From Oceanirhabdus sp942490885 (GTDB lineage: Bacteria; Bacillota; Clostridia; Clostridiales; Clostridiaceae): a stretch of 64,000 bases of DNA. Below are positions 17,772 to 26,460 of the stretch, piece after piece. A program made the position numbers and the translations under genes. The stretch is taken from contig CALNYT010000002.1 of assembly GCA_942490885.1 (NCBI GenBank), forward strand, positions 3,534,001 through 3,598,000, in the 5' to 3' direction. How positions within the stretch are numbered: position 1 is the stretch's first letter; every line of letters begins with the position of its first letter. The notes beneath the pieces are model-generated. The model was not told the DNA's origin. It worked only from the letters and a program-made list of their open reading frames with translations, and did no database searches.

Positions 17772-20105
17772 TTAATTCCTTAGTGGTTTTCCATTACGTA
17801 ACATGTACTCTATTCTCTGTAAAGTTTTCTCTTCTCTACAAAGACTAACAAAAGCTTCTTTTTCTAATTGAAGAATATATTCTTCACTAACTGTAACACC
17901 ATTTGGAACGTCTCCACCTGTTAATACATAAGCAATCTTATTTGCAATATGTGCATCATATTCAGAGATAAATCCGCCTCTTAACAAGAAGTCAAGATTA
18001 AACTGTAGTGCAGCTCTTCCTGTTGTGCCTAGCACAGGAATTTCTTTTTTTTGTAATGGTTTAAAACCACTCTCAGCAAGATAAAGCACTGTACGTTTAG
18101 CTTCATCTATAAGATATTCTTTACTCATTACAACTTGATCTGAATTTCTCATAAATCCTTTTTTCATTGCATCGTGAGCACTGCTTGATACTTTACCCAT
18201 AGCAATATTTTGCCAAGCTTTACGTAAATGAGTTATAATTTCACCTGTAGGTGCTTTTTCTAATCCTTCCATACAGCGGATTAATAATTCTTTTATTCCT
18301 CCACCTGCTGGAATAAGACCAACACCTGTTTCTACTAATCCCATATAAGTTTCAGCATGAACTGCTGCTTTATGTGCATGCATAGCTATTTCTGCTCCTC
18401 CACCTAGCGTCATTCCATAAGGAGCGGCAACTATCGGTTTTTTGCAATATTTTAATGCCATGTTAGCTTTTTGTAAGTTATCAACCATTTTTTCAATAGT
18501 TATAAATTCTTTATTAGCAGCTAATTCTCTTACAACTGCAAGGTTTGCTCCTGCTGAGAAATTCTTACTTTGATTTCCTATAACTAATCCTTTGTAGTTC
18601 TTTTCTACCTCTTCTACAGCTATATTAATCATTTCTATAACATCATCTGTTATTGTGTTTCCTTTTGTTATAAACTGAAGGCAAAGAACTCCATCTCCAA
18701 TATGAACTAAAGATGCCCCTTCATTTCTTTTGATGACTGTATTTTTAACTGCTGAAATTGTTATATAAGGAGTTTCAATGTTATCTGCATCATAAAACTT
18801 AGTGTTTCCAGCTGCTATTCTATCTTCGATCCACTGTGGAAGAGAGTGTCCCTCTGCTTTCATTCTTTCAACTGCTTTTTCAAATCCAATAGCATCCCAA
18901 ATAGCAAAAGGTCCTAATTCCCAATTGAATCCCCACATCATAGCATTATCTATTTCTTTATAATTGTCAGCTATTTCTGGAACTTTACTAGCGCTGTATA
19001 ATAAAACATTCTTTATAAGTTCCCAAGCAAATTTATTTTCTTCAGCCTCTCCAAAAACTATAGCTTCAAACTTATTAGATTCTTTATTAGCTTTTTCTAC
19101 AGCTTCAATTTTTTCTTTAACTACTGAAACATATTCTCCCTTTTCTATATCCCATACAAGAGTTTCTCTACCTTTTTCTGTCTTTATCTTTTTGTAGAAC
19201 CCTTGTTTTGTTTTATCTCCTAAATGTCCTTTTTCAATTAAATCTGTAACAAATTGAGGAACAGTAAATTTATCTTTTTCATCTTCCACGTTATTAATAA
19301 CATTACCGGCAACATGGTGAAATATATCTAGTCCAACCATGTCTATAGTACGGAATGTAGCACTTTTAGGTCTTCCTACTATTGTTCCAGTTAACTGATC
19401 AACCTTCGGTATGTCATATCCATATTTTCCCATTAGTTGAATTACATTAACTAATCCATATGTTCCGATGCGATTACCAATGAAATTCGGAGTATCTTTT
19501 GCTAATACCACACCTTTACCTAATCTTCTAGTTCCAAATTCATTCATGAATTCTACTAATTCTGGTAATGTGTTTTCACCTGGGATAAGCTCAAATAACT
19601 TCATGTAACGTGGTGGATTAAAGAAGTGTGTACCTAAAAAGTGTTGTTTAAACTCTAAAGGCATATCTTCTACAATTTTATTTATTGATACACCAGATGT
19701 ATTGGATGTTACTATACTTCCTGGTTTTCTAAAATCATCTATTTGTTTCATAAGGTTTTGTTTTATATCTAGTCTTTCAACTATAACTTCTATAATCCAA
19801 TCACAGTCTTTTAGCATTTGCATATTATCTGTAAAGTTACCTACCTGAATCATATCCACCATATCTTTTTCATATATTGCTCTATTTCTTGGATTAGCAA
19901 CTCTATCTTTTCCAGCTTGAGCAAAACGATTTCTAACTAATGGATTTTCTAAAGTTAATCCTTTAGTTTTTTCTTTATCTGTTAATTCTCTAGGTACAAT
20001 ATCTAAAAGGCATACTGGTATACCCGCTCCTGCTATATGAGCTGCTATTCCAGATCCCATAACTCCTGCACCTAGCACAGCTACTTTATTAATGTTAAAC
20101 TTCAT
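17772..20105 (-). CDS. FadN-type 3-hydroxyacyl-CoA dehydrogenase/enoyl-CoA hydratase
   Basis: A 777-residue bifunctional enzyme. The N-terminal Rossmann domain (V-A-V-L-G-A-G-V-M-G-S-G, 8-19) and 3-hydroxyacyl-CoA dehydrogenase helical domain fill about 1-410. A crotonase-fold hydratase domain follows, with S-A-G-A-N-L near 520 and G-G-G-A-E-I-A-M near 570. This order is that of Bacillus FadN, not of E. coli FadB. It would hydrate a 2-enoyl-CoA and oxidise the 3-hydroxyacyl-CoA with NAD. It sits between the small membrane protein gene and the thiolase gene. No acyl-CoA dehydrogenase or Etf gene is in the cluster, which fits enoyl-CoA arriving from the dehydratase rather than from a saturated acid. 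Confidence 0.9.
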   Translation of the reverse strand: MKFNINKVAVLGAGVMGSGIAAHIAGAGIPVCLLDIVPRELTDKEKTKGLTLENPLVRNRFAQAGKDRVANPRNRAIYEKDMVDMIQVGNFTDNMQMLKDCDWIIEVIVERLDIKQNLMKQIDDFRKPGSIVTSNTSGVSINKIVEDMPLEFKQHFLGTHFFNPPRYMKLFELIPGENTLPELVEFMNEFGTRRLGKGVVLAKDTPNFIGNRIGTYGLVNVIQLMGKYGYDIPKVDQLTGTIVGRPKSATFRTIDMVGLDIFHHVAGNVINNVEDEKDKFTVPQFVTDLIEKGHLGDKTKQGFYKKIKTEKGRETLVWDIEKGEYVSVVKEKIEAVEKANKESNKFEAIVFGEAEENKFAWELIKNVLLYSASKVPEIADNYKEIDNAMMWGFNWELGPFAIWDAIGFEKAVERMKAEGHSLPQWIEDRIAAGNTKFYDADNIETPYITISAVKNTVIKRNEGASLVHIGDGVLCLQFITKGNTITDDVIEMINIAVEEVEKNYKGLVIGNQSKNFSAGANLAVVRELAANKEFITIEKMVDNLQKANMALKYCKKPIVAAPYGMTLGGGAEIAMHAHKAAVHAETYMGLVETGVGLIPAGGGIKELLIRCMEGLEKAPTGEIITHLRKAWQNIAMGKVSSSAHDAMKKGFMRNSDQVVMSKEYLIDEAKRTVLYLAESGFKPLQKKEIPVLGTTGRAALQFNLDFLLRGGFISEYDAHIANKIAYVLTGGDVPNGVTVSEEYILQLEKEAFVSLCREEKTLQRIEYMLRNGKPLRN

Positions 20106-20157
20106 TAATAATACCTCTCTTTCATTAAGACTTTTTCTAATTATCCAAATATTTTAC

Positions 20158-20697
20158 TTATTCCATGTTCATTTCTGATTCTGCTGGTGACTTGCTTATA
20201 TATTTTTCCACAAATATAGCACTTAAATATATTCCCCCAGCAAGTAAACCTCCACCTAAGAGCATTATTATTCCCCATTGAACAGCATGTTCAGATACTT
20301 TCTCAACATTTAATAAACATAAAAGAGCATACATAAAGCTAACCGGATTAAGTAACGTGTGAGCTACTGGTCCAAAGAATGTTATTATGAAAATTGCTAA
20401 AGCTATATAAAGAAATAATGACCAATCAGATCCAACAACCGGTGTCATTGCAGTGAAAAATATTGGTATGAAATATCCAAAAATCAGACCTGAGATTGCA
20501 CCACAAAAGATTTCTTTTAGCCTGCTTACATCGAGTCCAAAAGCAAAGAAGAAAATAGCAACAAAAAACGCTGGCCATGTGTCATGTATATGAAGCACAT
20601 GAAAAAATATAGCGCATGCTGTTTGCCATATTACAAATAACATAGTACGAATAATGTGTTCTTTTGATAATAAAGTATTGTTCTCCAAAATAATCAC
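20158..20697 (-). CDS. Small multi-pass membrane protein, first gene of the sigma-54 operon
   Basis: A protein of about 176-179 residues with five or so hydrophobic segments and little else, ending in a short charged tail. I do not recognise a family for sure; the spacing of helices recalls DUF1097-like proteins. The likely start is TTG at 20688, since AGGAG lies eight bases before it; GTG at 20697 has no good ribosome binding site. As the first gene after the sigma-54 promoter it may carry or help export the pathway's acid substrate, but this is inference from position only. Confidence 0.7.
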   Translation of the reverse strand: MIILENNTLLSKEHIIRTMLFVIWQTACAIFFHVLHIHDTWPAFFVAIFFFAFGLDVSRLKEIFCGAISGLIFGYFIPIFFTAMTPVVGSDWSLFLYIALAIFIITFFGPVAHTLLNPVSFMYALLCLLNVEKVSEHAVQWGIIMLLGGGLLAGGIYLSAIFVEKYISKSPAESEMNME

Positions 20698-20898
20698 TCC
20701 TATTTTTTATTCTTTATTTAATTTTCATTTCCAAATCCTGATATACATCAGGTACATACTATAGGTTTTCATCCTCCCCCTTACTCTTTTAATTCCCCCT
20801 TTTATTTGTGTTTTCATATTACTTAACTATAAATGTCACTCTAAATCGTTTAACTTTGTAACATTCATTTTAAGTTCTTTTACTCACTATTTTATATA

Positions 20899-20914
20899 AG
20901 CAATAACCGTGCCA
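20899..20914 (-). promoter_or_regulatory. Sigma-54 promoter of the dehydratase/beta-oxidation operon
   Basis: Read on the minus strand the bases are TGGCAC-GGTTA-TTGCT, a perfect -24/-12 sigma-54 site (TGGCAC-N5-TTGCW). It lies about 200 bases upstream of the first operon gene and about 185 bases from the sigma-54 activator gene. The rest of the 20698-21099 gap holds the activator's terminator and an AT-rich leader. Confidence 0.88.
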
Positions 20915-20978
20915 AAATATATTAACTCTATAAACAATGAATTTAAGCCATTCTTTTATAAAAAAATACTAAAATAAA

Positions 20979-21013
20979 AAAGAACGTTTTTGCATAATGC
21001 AAAAACATTCTTT
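20979..21013 (-). terminator. Terminator of the activator gene (possible double use as activator site)
   Basis: AAAGAACGTTTTTGCAT (20979-20995) and the facing AATGCAAAAACATTCTTT form a near-perfect palindrome. On the minus strand it is followed by a T-rich run, so it should stop transcription of 21100-22785. It also lies 65-115 bases upstream of the sigma-54 promoter, where an enhancer-binding protein would bind. Confidence 0.7.
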
Positions 21014-21099
21014 AGATTTTCACTTTGTATAAGGCTATTTGTTTAAATTTTTCTTACTTTTTTAATATGCAATTTTTTTTTCACAGTGCAAAAATAATA

Positions 21100-22785
21100 T
21101 TACTCTATATCAATTTCTCCTTTTTTTATTTTTCTATAAATGGTTGATGGAGCTATTCCTAATACTTTTGCTGCTTCAACTACATTAGGTTCTTCTTTCA
21201 TTGCTCTCTTTATCATCGTTTCTTCTAAAATTTTGTAAGCTTCCTTAAGAGGCATTAATTTATCCTTTAATACTTCTTCATCATTCTCTTTATCCTCATT
21301 GTGCACATCAAATCCCCTTACTATTTCATATTCTTCAATATTAATCACATGAGATTCTGCCAACACTACCAATCTCTCAATTACATTCTTTAACTCCCTT
21401 ATATTCCCAGGCCACTCATGCCTATATAATTCCTTCATTACATTCTTAGAAATGGTAACATTTAAATCATATTTATTGTTGAAATGTTTAAGAAAATGGT
21501 TAACTAAAGGAAAAATGTCTTCCTTTCTTTTTCGTAGAGGAAGTATTTTCACAGGAATAACTCCAAGCCTAAAATACAAATCCTGTCTAAAACGTTTATT
21601 ATCCATAAGCTGATCACTAGTAAGGTTTGTAGCTGAAATATATCTTACATTAATAGGAATAAACTTATTTCCACCTACTCGCTTTAATCCATTCTCCTGA
21701 AGTACCCTTAAAAGCTTACTTTGCATTTTAAGTGGAAGTTCTCCAATCTCATCTAAAAATATAGTTCCTCCATCTGCTTCTTCAAACAATCCTTTTTTAC
21801 CTTGTTTCTTTGCTCCAGTAAAAGCTCCTTCTTCATATCCAAAAAATTCTGACTCCAATAGTTCATTGGGAATTGCAGCACAGTTAATTGCTATAAATGG
21901 TTTATCTTTTCTATAACTAACTTTATGAATCATTCTTGCCATTACTTCTTTTCCTACACCTGATTCACCCCAAATAAATATTGATGAATCTGTTTTAGAA
22001 GCTTTCCATACTATATTTAGCACTTGTTTCATTTTATCACTAGAATATATGACTTCATTTGTCCCTAAATATTCCTCTAACTCTTTTAACTTTGTAAGGT
22101 ATTTGTTTTTCTGATTTTTTACTTTTTTCAGTGTCTCTTCTAAATTTATTAACTTTGTAATATCTCTACCTGTTATTATAACCTTTTTAACTTCTCCATC
22201 TTTATTGAAAATAGGTATTCCTGTGAGTGTGAGAATGCTTCCACTTTCATATTTAACATTCTTACTTAAAATTTGCTTGGTTTCAATAACCTTAGGAGTT
22301 AACGGCTCTTCTAAAAATTGTATATCTTCTAATTCATAAATACTTCTGCCTATGTGTGCTTTACCATCTAATCCAGTATATTTCATGAAGGCATCATTAA
22401 CATTTTCTATTATTGTATCTCTATTAATAATTGCAACCATATCATCTATACTATCCAGCACTGTTTCCATTTCATTAATTTTGTATTTTGAATCATTATA
22501 TACATATAAATAACATTGATTACTGTCTTCATAATTTACTTTGTAAAGATTAATTTCTATAATACAATCATTTATACAGTGAGTCCATTGAAAGTGCTCC
22601 TTATCATGTAATACTTTAGTATTAAACTTTATATCTACTTCACTAATTGACTGTACTTTTGAAAATCCCATTTTATTTAGAATAGTTCCCGCCAAATTAT
22701 TCATTTTAAGAATTGCACCTTTAGAGTCTACAAGAATAAGAGGTATTGTCATACTTTCTATGAAACTATTATCAATTTTTATCAT
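21100..22785 (-). CDS. PAS-containing sigma-54-dependent activator
   Basis: A 561-residue enhancer-binding protein. The N-terminal half holds two PAS-like segments (about 10-95 and 105-210), suggesting control by a small ligand or redox cue. The AAA+ domain has Walker A G-E-S-G-V-G-K-E (273-280) and the sigma-54 contact loop G-A-F-T-G-A (320-325). The C-terminus ends in a Fis-type helix-turn-helix (V-V-E-A-A-K-V-L-G-I-A-P-S-T-I-Y-R). It is encoded directly before the operon with the perfect sigma-54 promoter and is its obvious regulator, probably sensing the acid or CoA ester. Confidence 0.93.
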   Translation of the reverse strand: MIKIDNSFIESMTIPLILVDSKGAILKMNNLAGTILNKMGFSKVQSISEVDIKFNTKVLHDKEHFQWTHCINDCIIEINLYKVNYEDSNQCYLYVYNDSKYKINEMETVLDSIDDMVAIINRDTIIENVNDAFMKYTGLDGKAHIGRSIYELEDIQFLEEPLTPKVIETKQILSKNVKYESGSILTLTGIPIFNKDGEVKKVIITGRDITKLINLEETLKKVKNQKNKYLTKLKELEEYLGTNEVIYSSDKMKQVLNIVWKASKTDSSIFIWGESGVGKEVMARMIHKVSYRKDKPFIAINCAAIPNELLESEFFGYEEGAFTGAKKQGKKGLFEEADGGTIFLDEIGELPLKMQSKLLRVLQENGLKRVGGNKFIPINVRYISATNLTSDQLMDNKRFRQDLYFRLGVIPVKILPLRKRKEDIFPLVNHFLKHFNNKYDLNVTISKNVMKELYRHEWPGNIRELKNVIERLVVLAESHVINIEEYEIVRGFDVHNEDKENDEEVLKDKLMPLKEAYKILEETMIKRAMKEEPNVVEAAKVLGIAPSTIYRKIKKGEIDIE

Positions 22786-22915
22786 CTCTTCCTCCGTTAA
22801 ATATATTTTTACTTTTAAAATGTGATATTTTAAGCATTTATGAGTTACATATACAATTTATCCATTCTTTATAGACAATTATAAAATCTCTAAATAGCTT
22901 TCTCTTAACAAAACA

Positions 22916-22960
22916 TTATAATCCTATATACTAACTTAATTATAGTATATAGGATTATAA
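22916..22960. terminator. Perfect 18-bp AT-rich inverted repeat
   Basis: TTATAATCCTATATACTA (22916-22933) is the exact reverse complement of 22943-22960, with a 9-base loop and a T-rich run after it on the plus strand. It lies in the gap upstream of the activator gene. It may be an operator or a terminator; no plus-strand gene reads into it. Confidence 0.5.
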
Positions 22961-23009
22961 TATTTTTTAGTAGTATAAGAATAATTAATATTATACCCTT
23001 CTAAATTCA

Positions 23010-23045
23010 TAAAAAAATACTGTACTAGATTTCAACTAGCACAGT
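23010..23045 (-). terminator. Terminator overlapping the stop of the broken gene
   Basis: On the minus strand ACTGTGCTAG and CTAGTACAGT pair around loop TTGAAAT, followed by A and seven T. The stem includes the stop codon of the reading frame that ends at 23032. Confidence 0.75.
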
Positions 23046-23620
23046 CATTGTATACCTTTGCTGTAAGAGTTAGTGTTTTTATATCAAGAACTAATCGATT
23101 AAAAATAATCCCAACGCTTGGATTAATATCTGTATTACTAATATTCATATCTACTTTCAAATTTTCAATACCAGGTTGAGCCGAAACAGCTTTCTCATGA
23201 AAAAGAGCCGTTAAAACAGATACTTGTCGAGATACTTCATGAACAGCAAGTCTTAGTTCGCCTAATTCGGATTCATTCCACTTTGAGCGTATAAATGCAG
23301 GCTCATGCTGTGGTAACAAGTCTAATAAGCTGACCTTCAAGCACTATCCATTCGGAAAGTCGTCGATGTAATTCACTGTGCAGCTTTTTCCAATTACTTT
23401 CCAGCGTTTCTGGTTGAACCCTTAAAATATTTAATTCAGCTTGCAAAGAAATATCTTCTTGGTTTTGTTCTCCTCGTAAGAAGATTAGTATCTCTTTAAT
23501 CTCTTGTTCAAATATAGTATTAATCGAACGACCAGTCAGTATTTCAGTTTAAATAGTATTGAGTAATCTGTCAACAAAAGGAACAAGTTTTAAATCAATT
23601 ATTTTACGATTGTAATTGCA
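23032..23620 (-). pseudogene. Broken gene of unknown family
   Basis: One protein-like sequence runs through three pieces of the minus strand. First, K-I-I-D-L-K-L-V-P-F-V-D-R-L-L-N-T-I runs into an in-frame TAA near 23548. The same frame continues T-E-I-L-T-G-R-S-I-N-T-I-F to L-H-R-R-L-S-E-W. It then shifts frame near 23340 into the 102-codon piece that ends in A-K-V-Y-N-D-C-A-S. One stop and one frameshift, and no start near the left end, argue for decay. The product was helical and charged; I do not recognise it. Base composition seems a little richer in G+C than its neighbours, which may mean transfer. Confidence 0.5.
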
Positions 23621-23643
23621 TAATATATCTTATGAAAAATTAG

Positions 23644-24999
23644 TTATATACCTTTTCTCCAACTGTCACCAAGAATTAAATCAGCATATTCCTTAATCTC
23701 ATTTACATAATCACGTGTTTTCGAATCCATATTGCTTTTATCCAATACATCAAGTGGAACAATTGAAGCATAATCCTCATTGTTGTCCTTTTCACCCATA
23801 AAAGCAACTGGAGTCAGTTTTAAACCTGTTATCATTGTTTTATTCACACCATTCAAGTGTCCTTTTGAGATACTAAAATTTGCAATCAAACTCAATACAG
23901 TAGCAGCTGAACCATAAGCTGGCGTTAAATTACCTAAACTATAAAGTATAGGCACTGATTTCTCACAATCATTTTTAGGCTTATAAATTTCAACTGGTTG
24001 AATAACGTGTGGATGGTGAGCTATAATGGCATCAGCACCTACCTCTGCGAATTTGTGTGCCCAAGCAATTTGATCTGGGTGAGGATAGAATTCATGTTCT
24101 AAGCCCCAATGTAATGTTACAAAAACCAAGTCACACCCTGCCTCTCTTGCTTTTAGAATCTGCTGCTCAATTCTAACTGTTTGAGGATCTTTTTCAATGT
24201 GAAATGGAGTCATATCGCAGATCCATGGCTTATCTTCTGGAAATGACTTTCCATTTACCCCAAATGTATGTGCCACCCATCCAATTTTTATATTGTCTAA
24301 CATTGTGTATTTTACTTCATTTGATTTAGCTTCAGTTTCATAAACACCCAAAAATTCGATTTTGTCTTGATTTAGTTGATTAATTGTTACAGATATCCCC
24401 TCTTCACCACAATCTAAAATATGATTATTTGCTAATTGTACAACATCATATTTTTTATCATTGTGCTTTACTAAAGCTTCATACTGGTTCTTTGTAATAT
24501 TTATGTGTGGTGTTTCTCCTTGACTTTTTACTTCAAACTCCTTTGGAGTATCAGCAGAAAGTGTAGATTCTAAGTTAGCATAAGCATAATCTGCACCAAA
24601 AATCAGCTCCTCAACATCATTGTATAAACGGTCTTTGGATTCTTCTATATACTTTGCAAACATTAAATCCCCGACTGCACTAAGTCGATAAACCTTTTCA
24701 ACATCAAACTCCATTGGTTTCCAGTCAAATTCTAATTTTTTATAAGGTGATAACTTCTCCTCGATTCCATAGCCTTTCATTGCTTCTCTTAAGGGACCTC
24801 TAGTTTTTTGCATCCAATATGCTATAAATTCTATATCTGTTGGATTAAAAGGAACATCTTCTGATGCCCTCCAACGCCCATTATCTAATGCATTTTGTGT
24901 TATTTCATTTATCTTAGCTTTTAAATTATCATCAAAATTATCCATTAAAAATTCTAAATCTCTTGGTAAATCAATAGGTACATACTTTTTTTTATTCAT
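23644..24999 (-). CDS. CapA-family metallophosphatase-like protein without signal peptide
   Basis: A 451-residue protein whose residues 105-440 match the CapA/PgsA family (calcineurin-like metallophosphatase fold): S-A-V-G-D-L-M-F, Y-A-N-L-E-S-T, Q-L-A-N-N-H-I-L-D, H-W-G-L-E-H-E and H-H-P-H-V-I-Q-P, which supply the metal-binding Asp, Asn and His residues. Family members linked to poly-gamma-glutamate are membrane-anchored. This one begins M-N-K-K-K-Y-V-P-I-D with no hydrophobic segment and has a 100-residue N-terminal region of its own, so it probably works in the cytoplasm. It follows an amidohydrolase gene by 55 bases and likely shares its transcript. A role in breaking down a peptide-like or gamma-glutamyl compound is inference. 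Confidence 0.8.
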   Translation of the reverse strand: MNKKKYVPIDLPRDLEFLMDNFDDNLKAKINEITQNALDNGRWRASEDVPFNPTDIEFIAYWMQKTRGPLREAMKGYGIEEKLSPYKKLEFDWKPMEFDVEKVYRLSAVGDLMFAKYIEESKDRLYNDVEELIFGADYAYANLESTLSADTPKEFEVKSQGETPHINITKNQYEALVKHNDKKYDVVQLANNHILDCGEEGISVTINQLNQDKIEFLGVYETEAKSNEVKYTMLDNIKIGWVAHTFGVNGKSFPEDKPWICDMTPFHIEKDPQTVRIEQQILKAREAGCDLVFVTLHWGLEHEFYPHPDQIAWAHKFAEVGADAIIAHHPHVIQPVEIYKPKNDCEKSVPILYSLGNLTPAYGSAATVLSLIANFSISKGHLNGVNKTMITGLKLTPVAFMGEKDNNEDYASIVPLDVLDKSNMDSKTRDYVNEIKEYADLILGDSWRKGI

Positions 25000-25054
25000 G
25001 TTTTTTCTCCTTCCTCAAACATAAAAGCTCTTTCTATAAACAGCTTCTTCTAAT

Positions 25055-26251
25055 TTAAACTAATTTCCCTTTTTGATAAACAGCTTCTAAGTTTTGTACA
25101 GTTTTTATATTATCTAGAGGATTTTCTCCAAGTACTAAGAAATCAGCAAATTTTCCTACTTCCAAAGTACCATACTGCTTCTCTATGCCAATTAATTCTG
25201 ATGAATTTTTCGTTGCTGCAACAATTACATCCATAGGATCCATACCTGCTTTAACCATGAGTTCTAGTTCCACTGGACTACTTATTCCATGAATATTCAT
25301 TGGTGTACCAGCATCTGTACCCATTGCAATTTTTACTCCAGCCTTGTATGCCATTTGTAAACCTTTTACATGAGTTAATGAAACTTCTCTTGCTTTATCT
25401 ACTGCGAATTTTGGTATTCCTGCTGCTTCTCCATTTTCTACAATATAGTATGGTGCTGATAAGGTTGGAACAATATAAGTTCCTGCTTTTACCATCATTT
25501 CTACAGCCTCTTCATCAAGTATCGTTGCATGCTCTATACTGTCTATTCCTGCCATAATAGAATTTTTAATTCCCTGTGTCCCATGACAGTGAGTAGCAAC
25601 CTTTCTTCCTGCTTTATGAGCTTCAGTAACTGCTGCCTTCAACTCATCCACATTGAACTGATATGCGTTGACATCTACACCTGGAGTCATTACACCACCA
25701 GTAGACACAACTTTAATTACATCAGCACCCATTTTTAACATCTCTCTTGTAGCTTTTGTAACTTCATCAACACCATCTGCTTCTCTTCCTATTTGGTGAC
25801 CATGACCACCTGTCATTGTTATTATTGATCCAGCGCAGTGCATTCCTGGACCTATTATACTTCCATCATTTAAGTACTTTTTCAGTTTTAAACCTATAAG
25901 ATTAACTTCACCTAAATCACGGATATATGTAACTCCATTTTTTAGCATCTTTTTAAGATTTCTTATAGAACTAATTGTTAAGTCTGTATCATTTATAGTA
26001 CCTAGCAGCGCTGCTGGATCAGCAGATTCAGGATATGTGATATGTGTATGACAATCGATCATTCCTGGCATTACATAACGCCCTTCTAAATCAATTACCT
26101 CATATTCCTTATGAAAATTTTCATTAAAGCTATTACCAATTTCTTTTATGATGCCATCTTCTACTTTAATATAAGCGTTTTTTAGAACTTCCTTTCCTGT
26201 TCCATCAATTAAATTTAAGTTTTTAAAATATATTTTCATATTATCCCTCAT
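25055..26251 (-). CDS. Metal-dependent amidohydrolase (imidazolonepropionase/prolidase-like)
   Basis: A 398-residue amidohydrolase-superfamily protein with the full metal site: D-C-H-T-H near 64-68, the probable carboxylated Lys in D-V-I-K-V-V-S-T-G-G, His in A-T-H-C-H-G-T and I-E-H-A, and the catalytic Asp in M-G-T-D-A-G-T-P. It belongs to the group annotated as Xaa-Pro dipeptidase or imidazolonepropionase-like, so an amide or cyclic imide bond is the likely target. The product may start at the first Met or at M5, both with purine-rich sites upstream. It is flanked by a PucR regulator gene and a CapA-like gene on the same strand, which suggests a small catabolic unit for a nitrogenous compound. 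Confidence 0.85.
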   Translation of the reverse strand: MRDNMKIYFKNLNLIDGTGKEVLKNAYIKVEDGIIKEIGNSFNENFHKEYEVIDLEGRYVMPGMIDCHTHITYPESADPAALLGTINDTDLTISSIRNLKKMLKNGVTYIRDLGEVNLIGLKLKKYLNDGSIIGPGMHCAGSIITMTGGHGHQIGREADGVDEVTKATREMLKMGADVIKVVSTGGVMTPGVDVNAYQFNVDELKAAVTEAHKAGRKVATHCHGTQGIKNSIMAGIDSIEHATILDEEAVEMMVKAGTYIVPTLSAPYYIVENGEAAGIPKFAVDKAREVSLTHVKGLQMAYKAGVKIAMGTDAGTPMNIHGISSPVELELMVKAGMDPMDVIVAATKNSSELIGIEKQYGTLEVGKFADFLVLGENPLDNIKTVQNLEAVYQKGKLV

Positions 26252-26420
26252 CTTATAACACCTCTTTCAGATTTTCTAAAACTAAGATTCATACCTTTAC
26301 AAGGTATCTTTTTAATTTAAAGTTTTTATCTGTAAAGCTTTTACTTAAGTATACTGAATACTTTGTTGTAAATTATTTTAGCATAACTACTATTTGATTT
26401 ATATATCTATTGAGAACAAT

Positions 26421-26460
26421 AAAAAAATAGATTATTGTACTTTAAGTACAACAATCTATT
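26421..26460 (-). terminator. Terminator of the PucR-type regulator gene
   Basis: AATAGATTGTTGTACT pairs with AGTACAATAATCTATT on the minus strand, with one mismatch, and is followed by seven T. It overlaps the last codons of 26456-28057. Confidence 0.85.
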
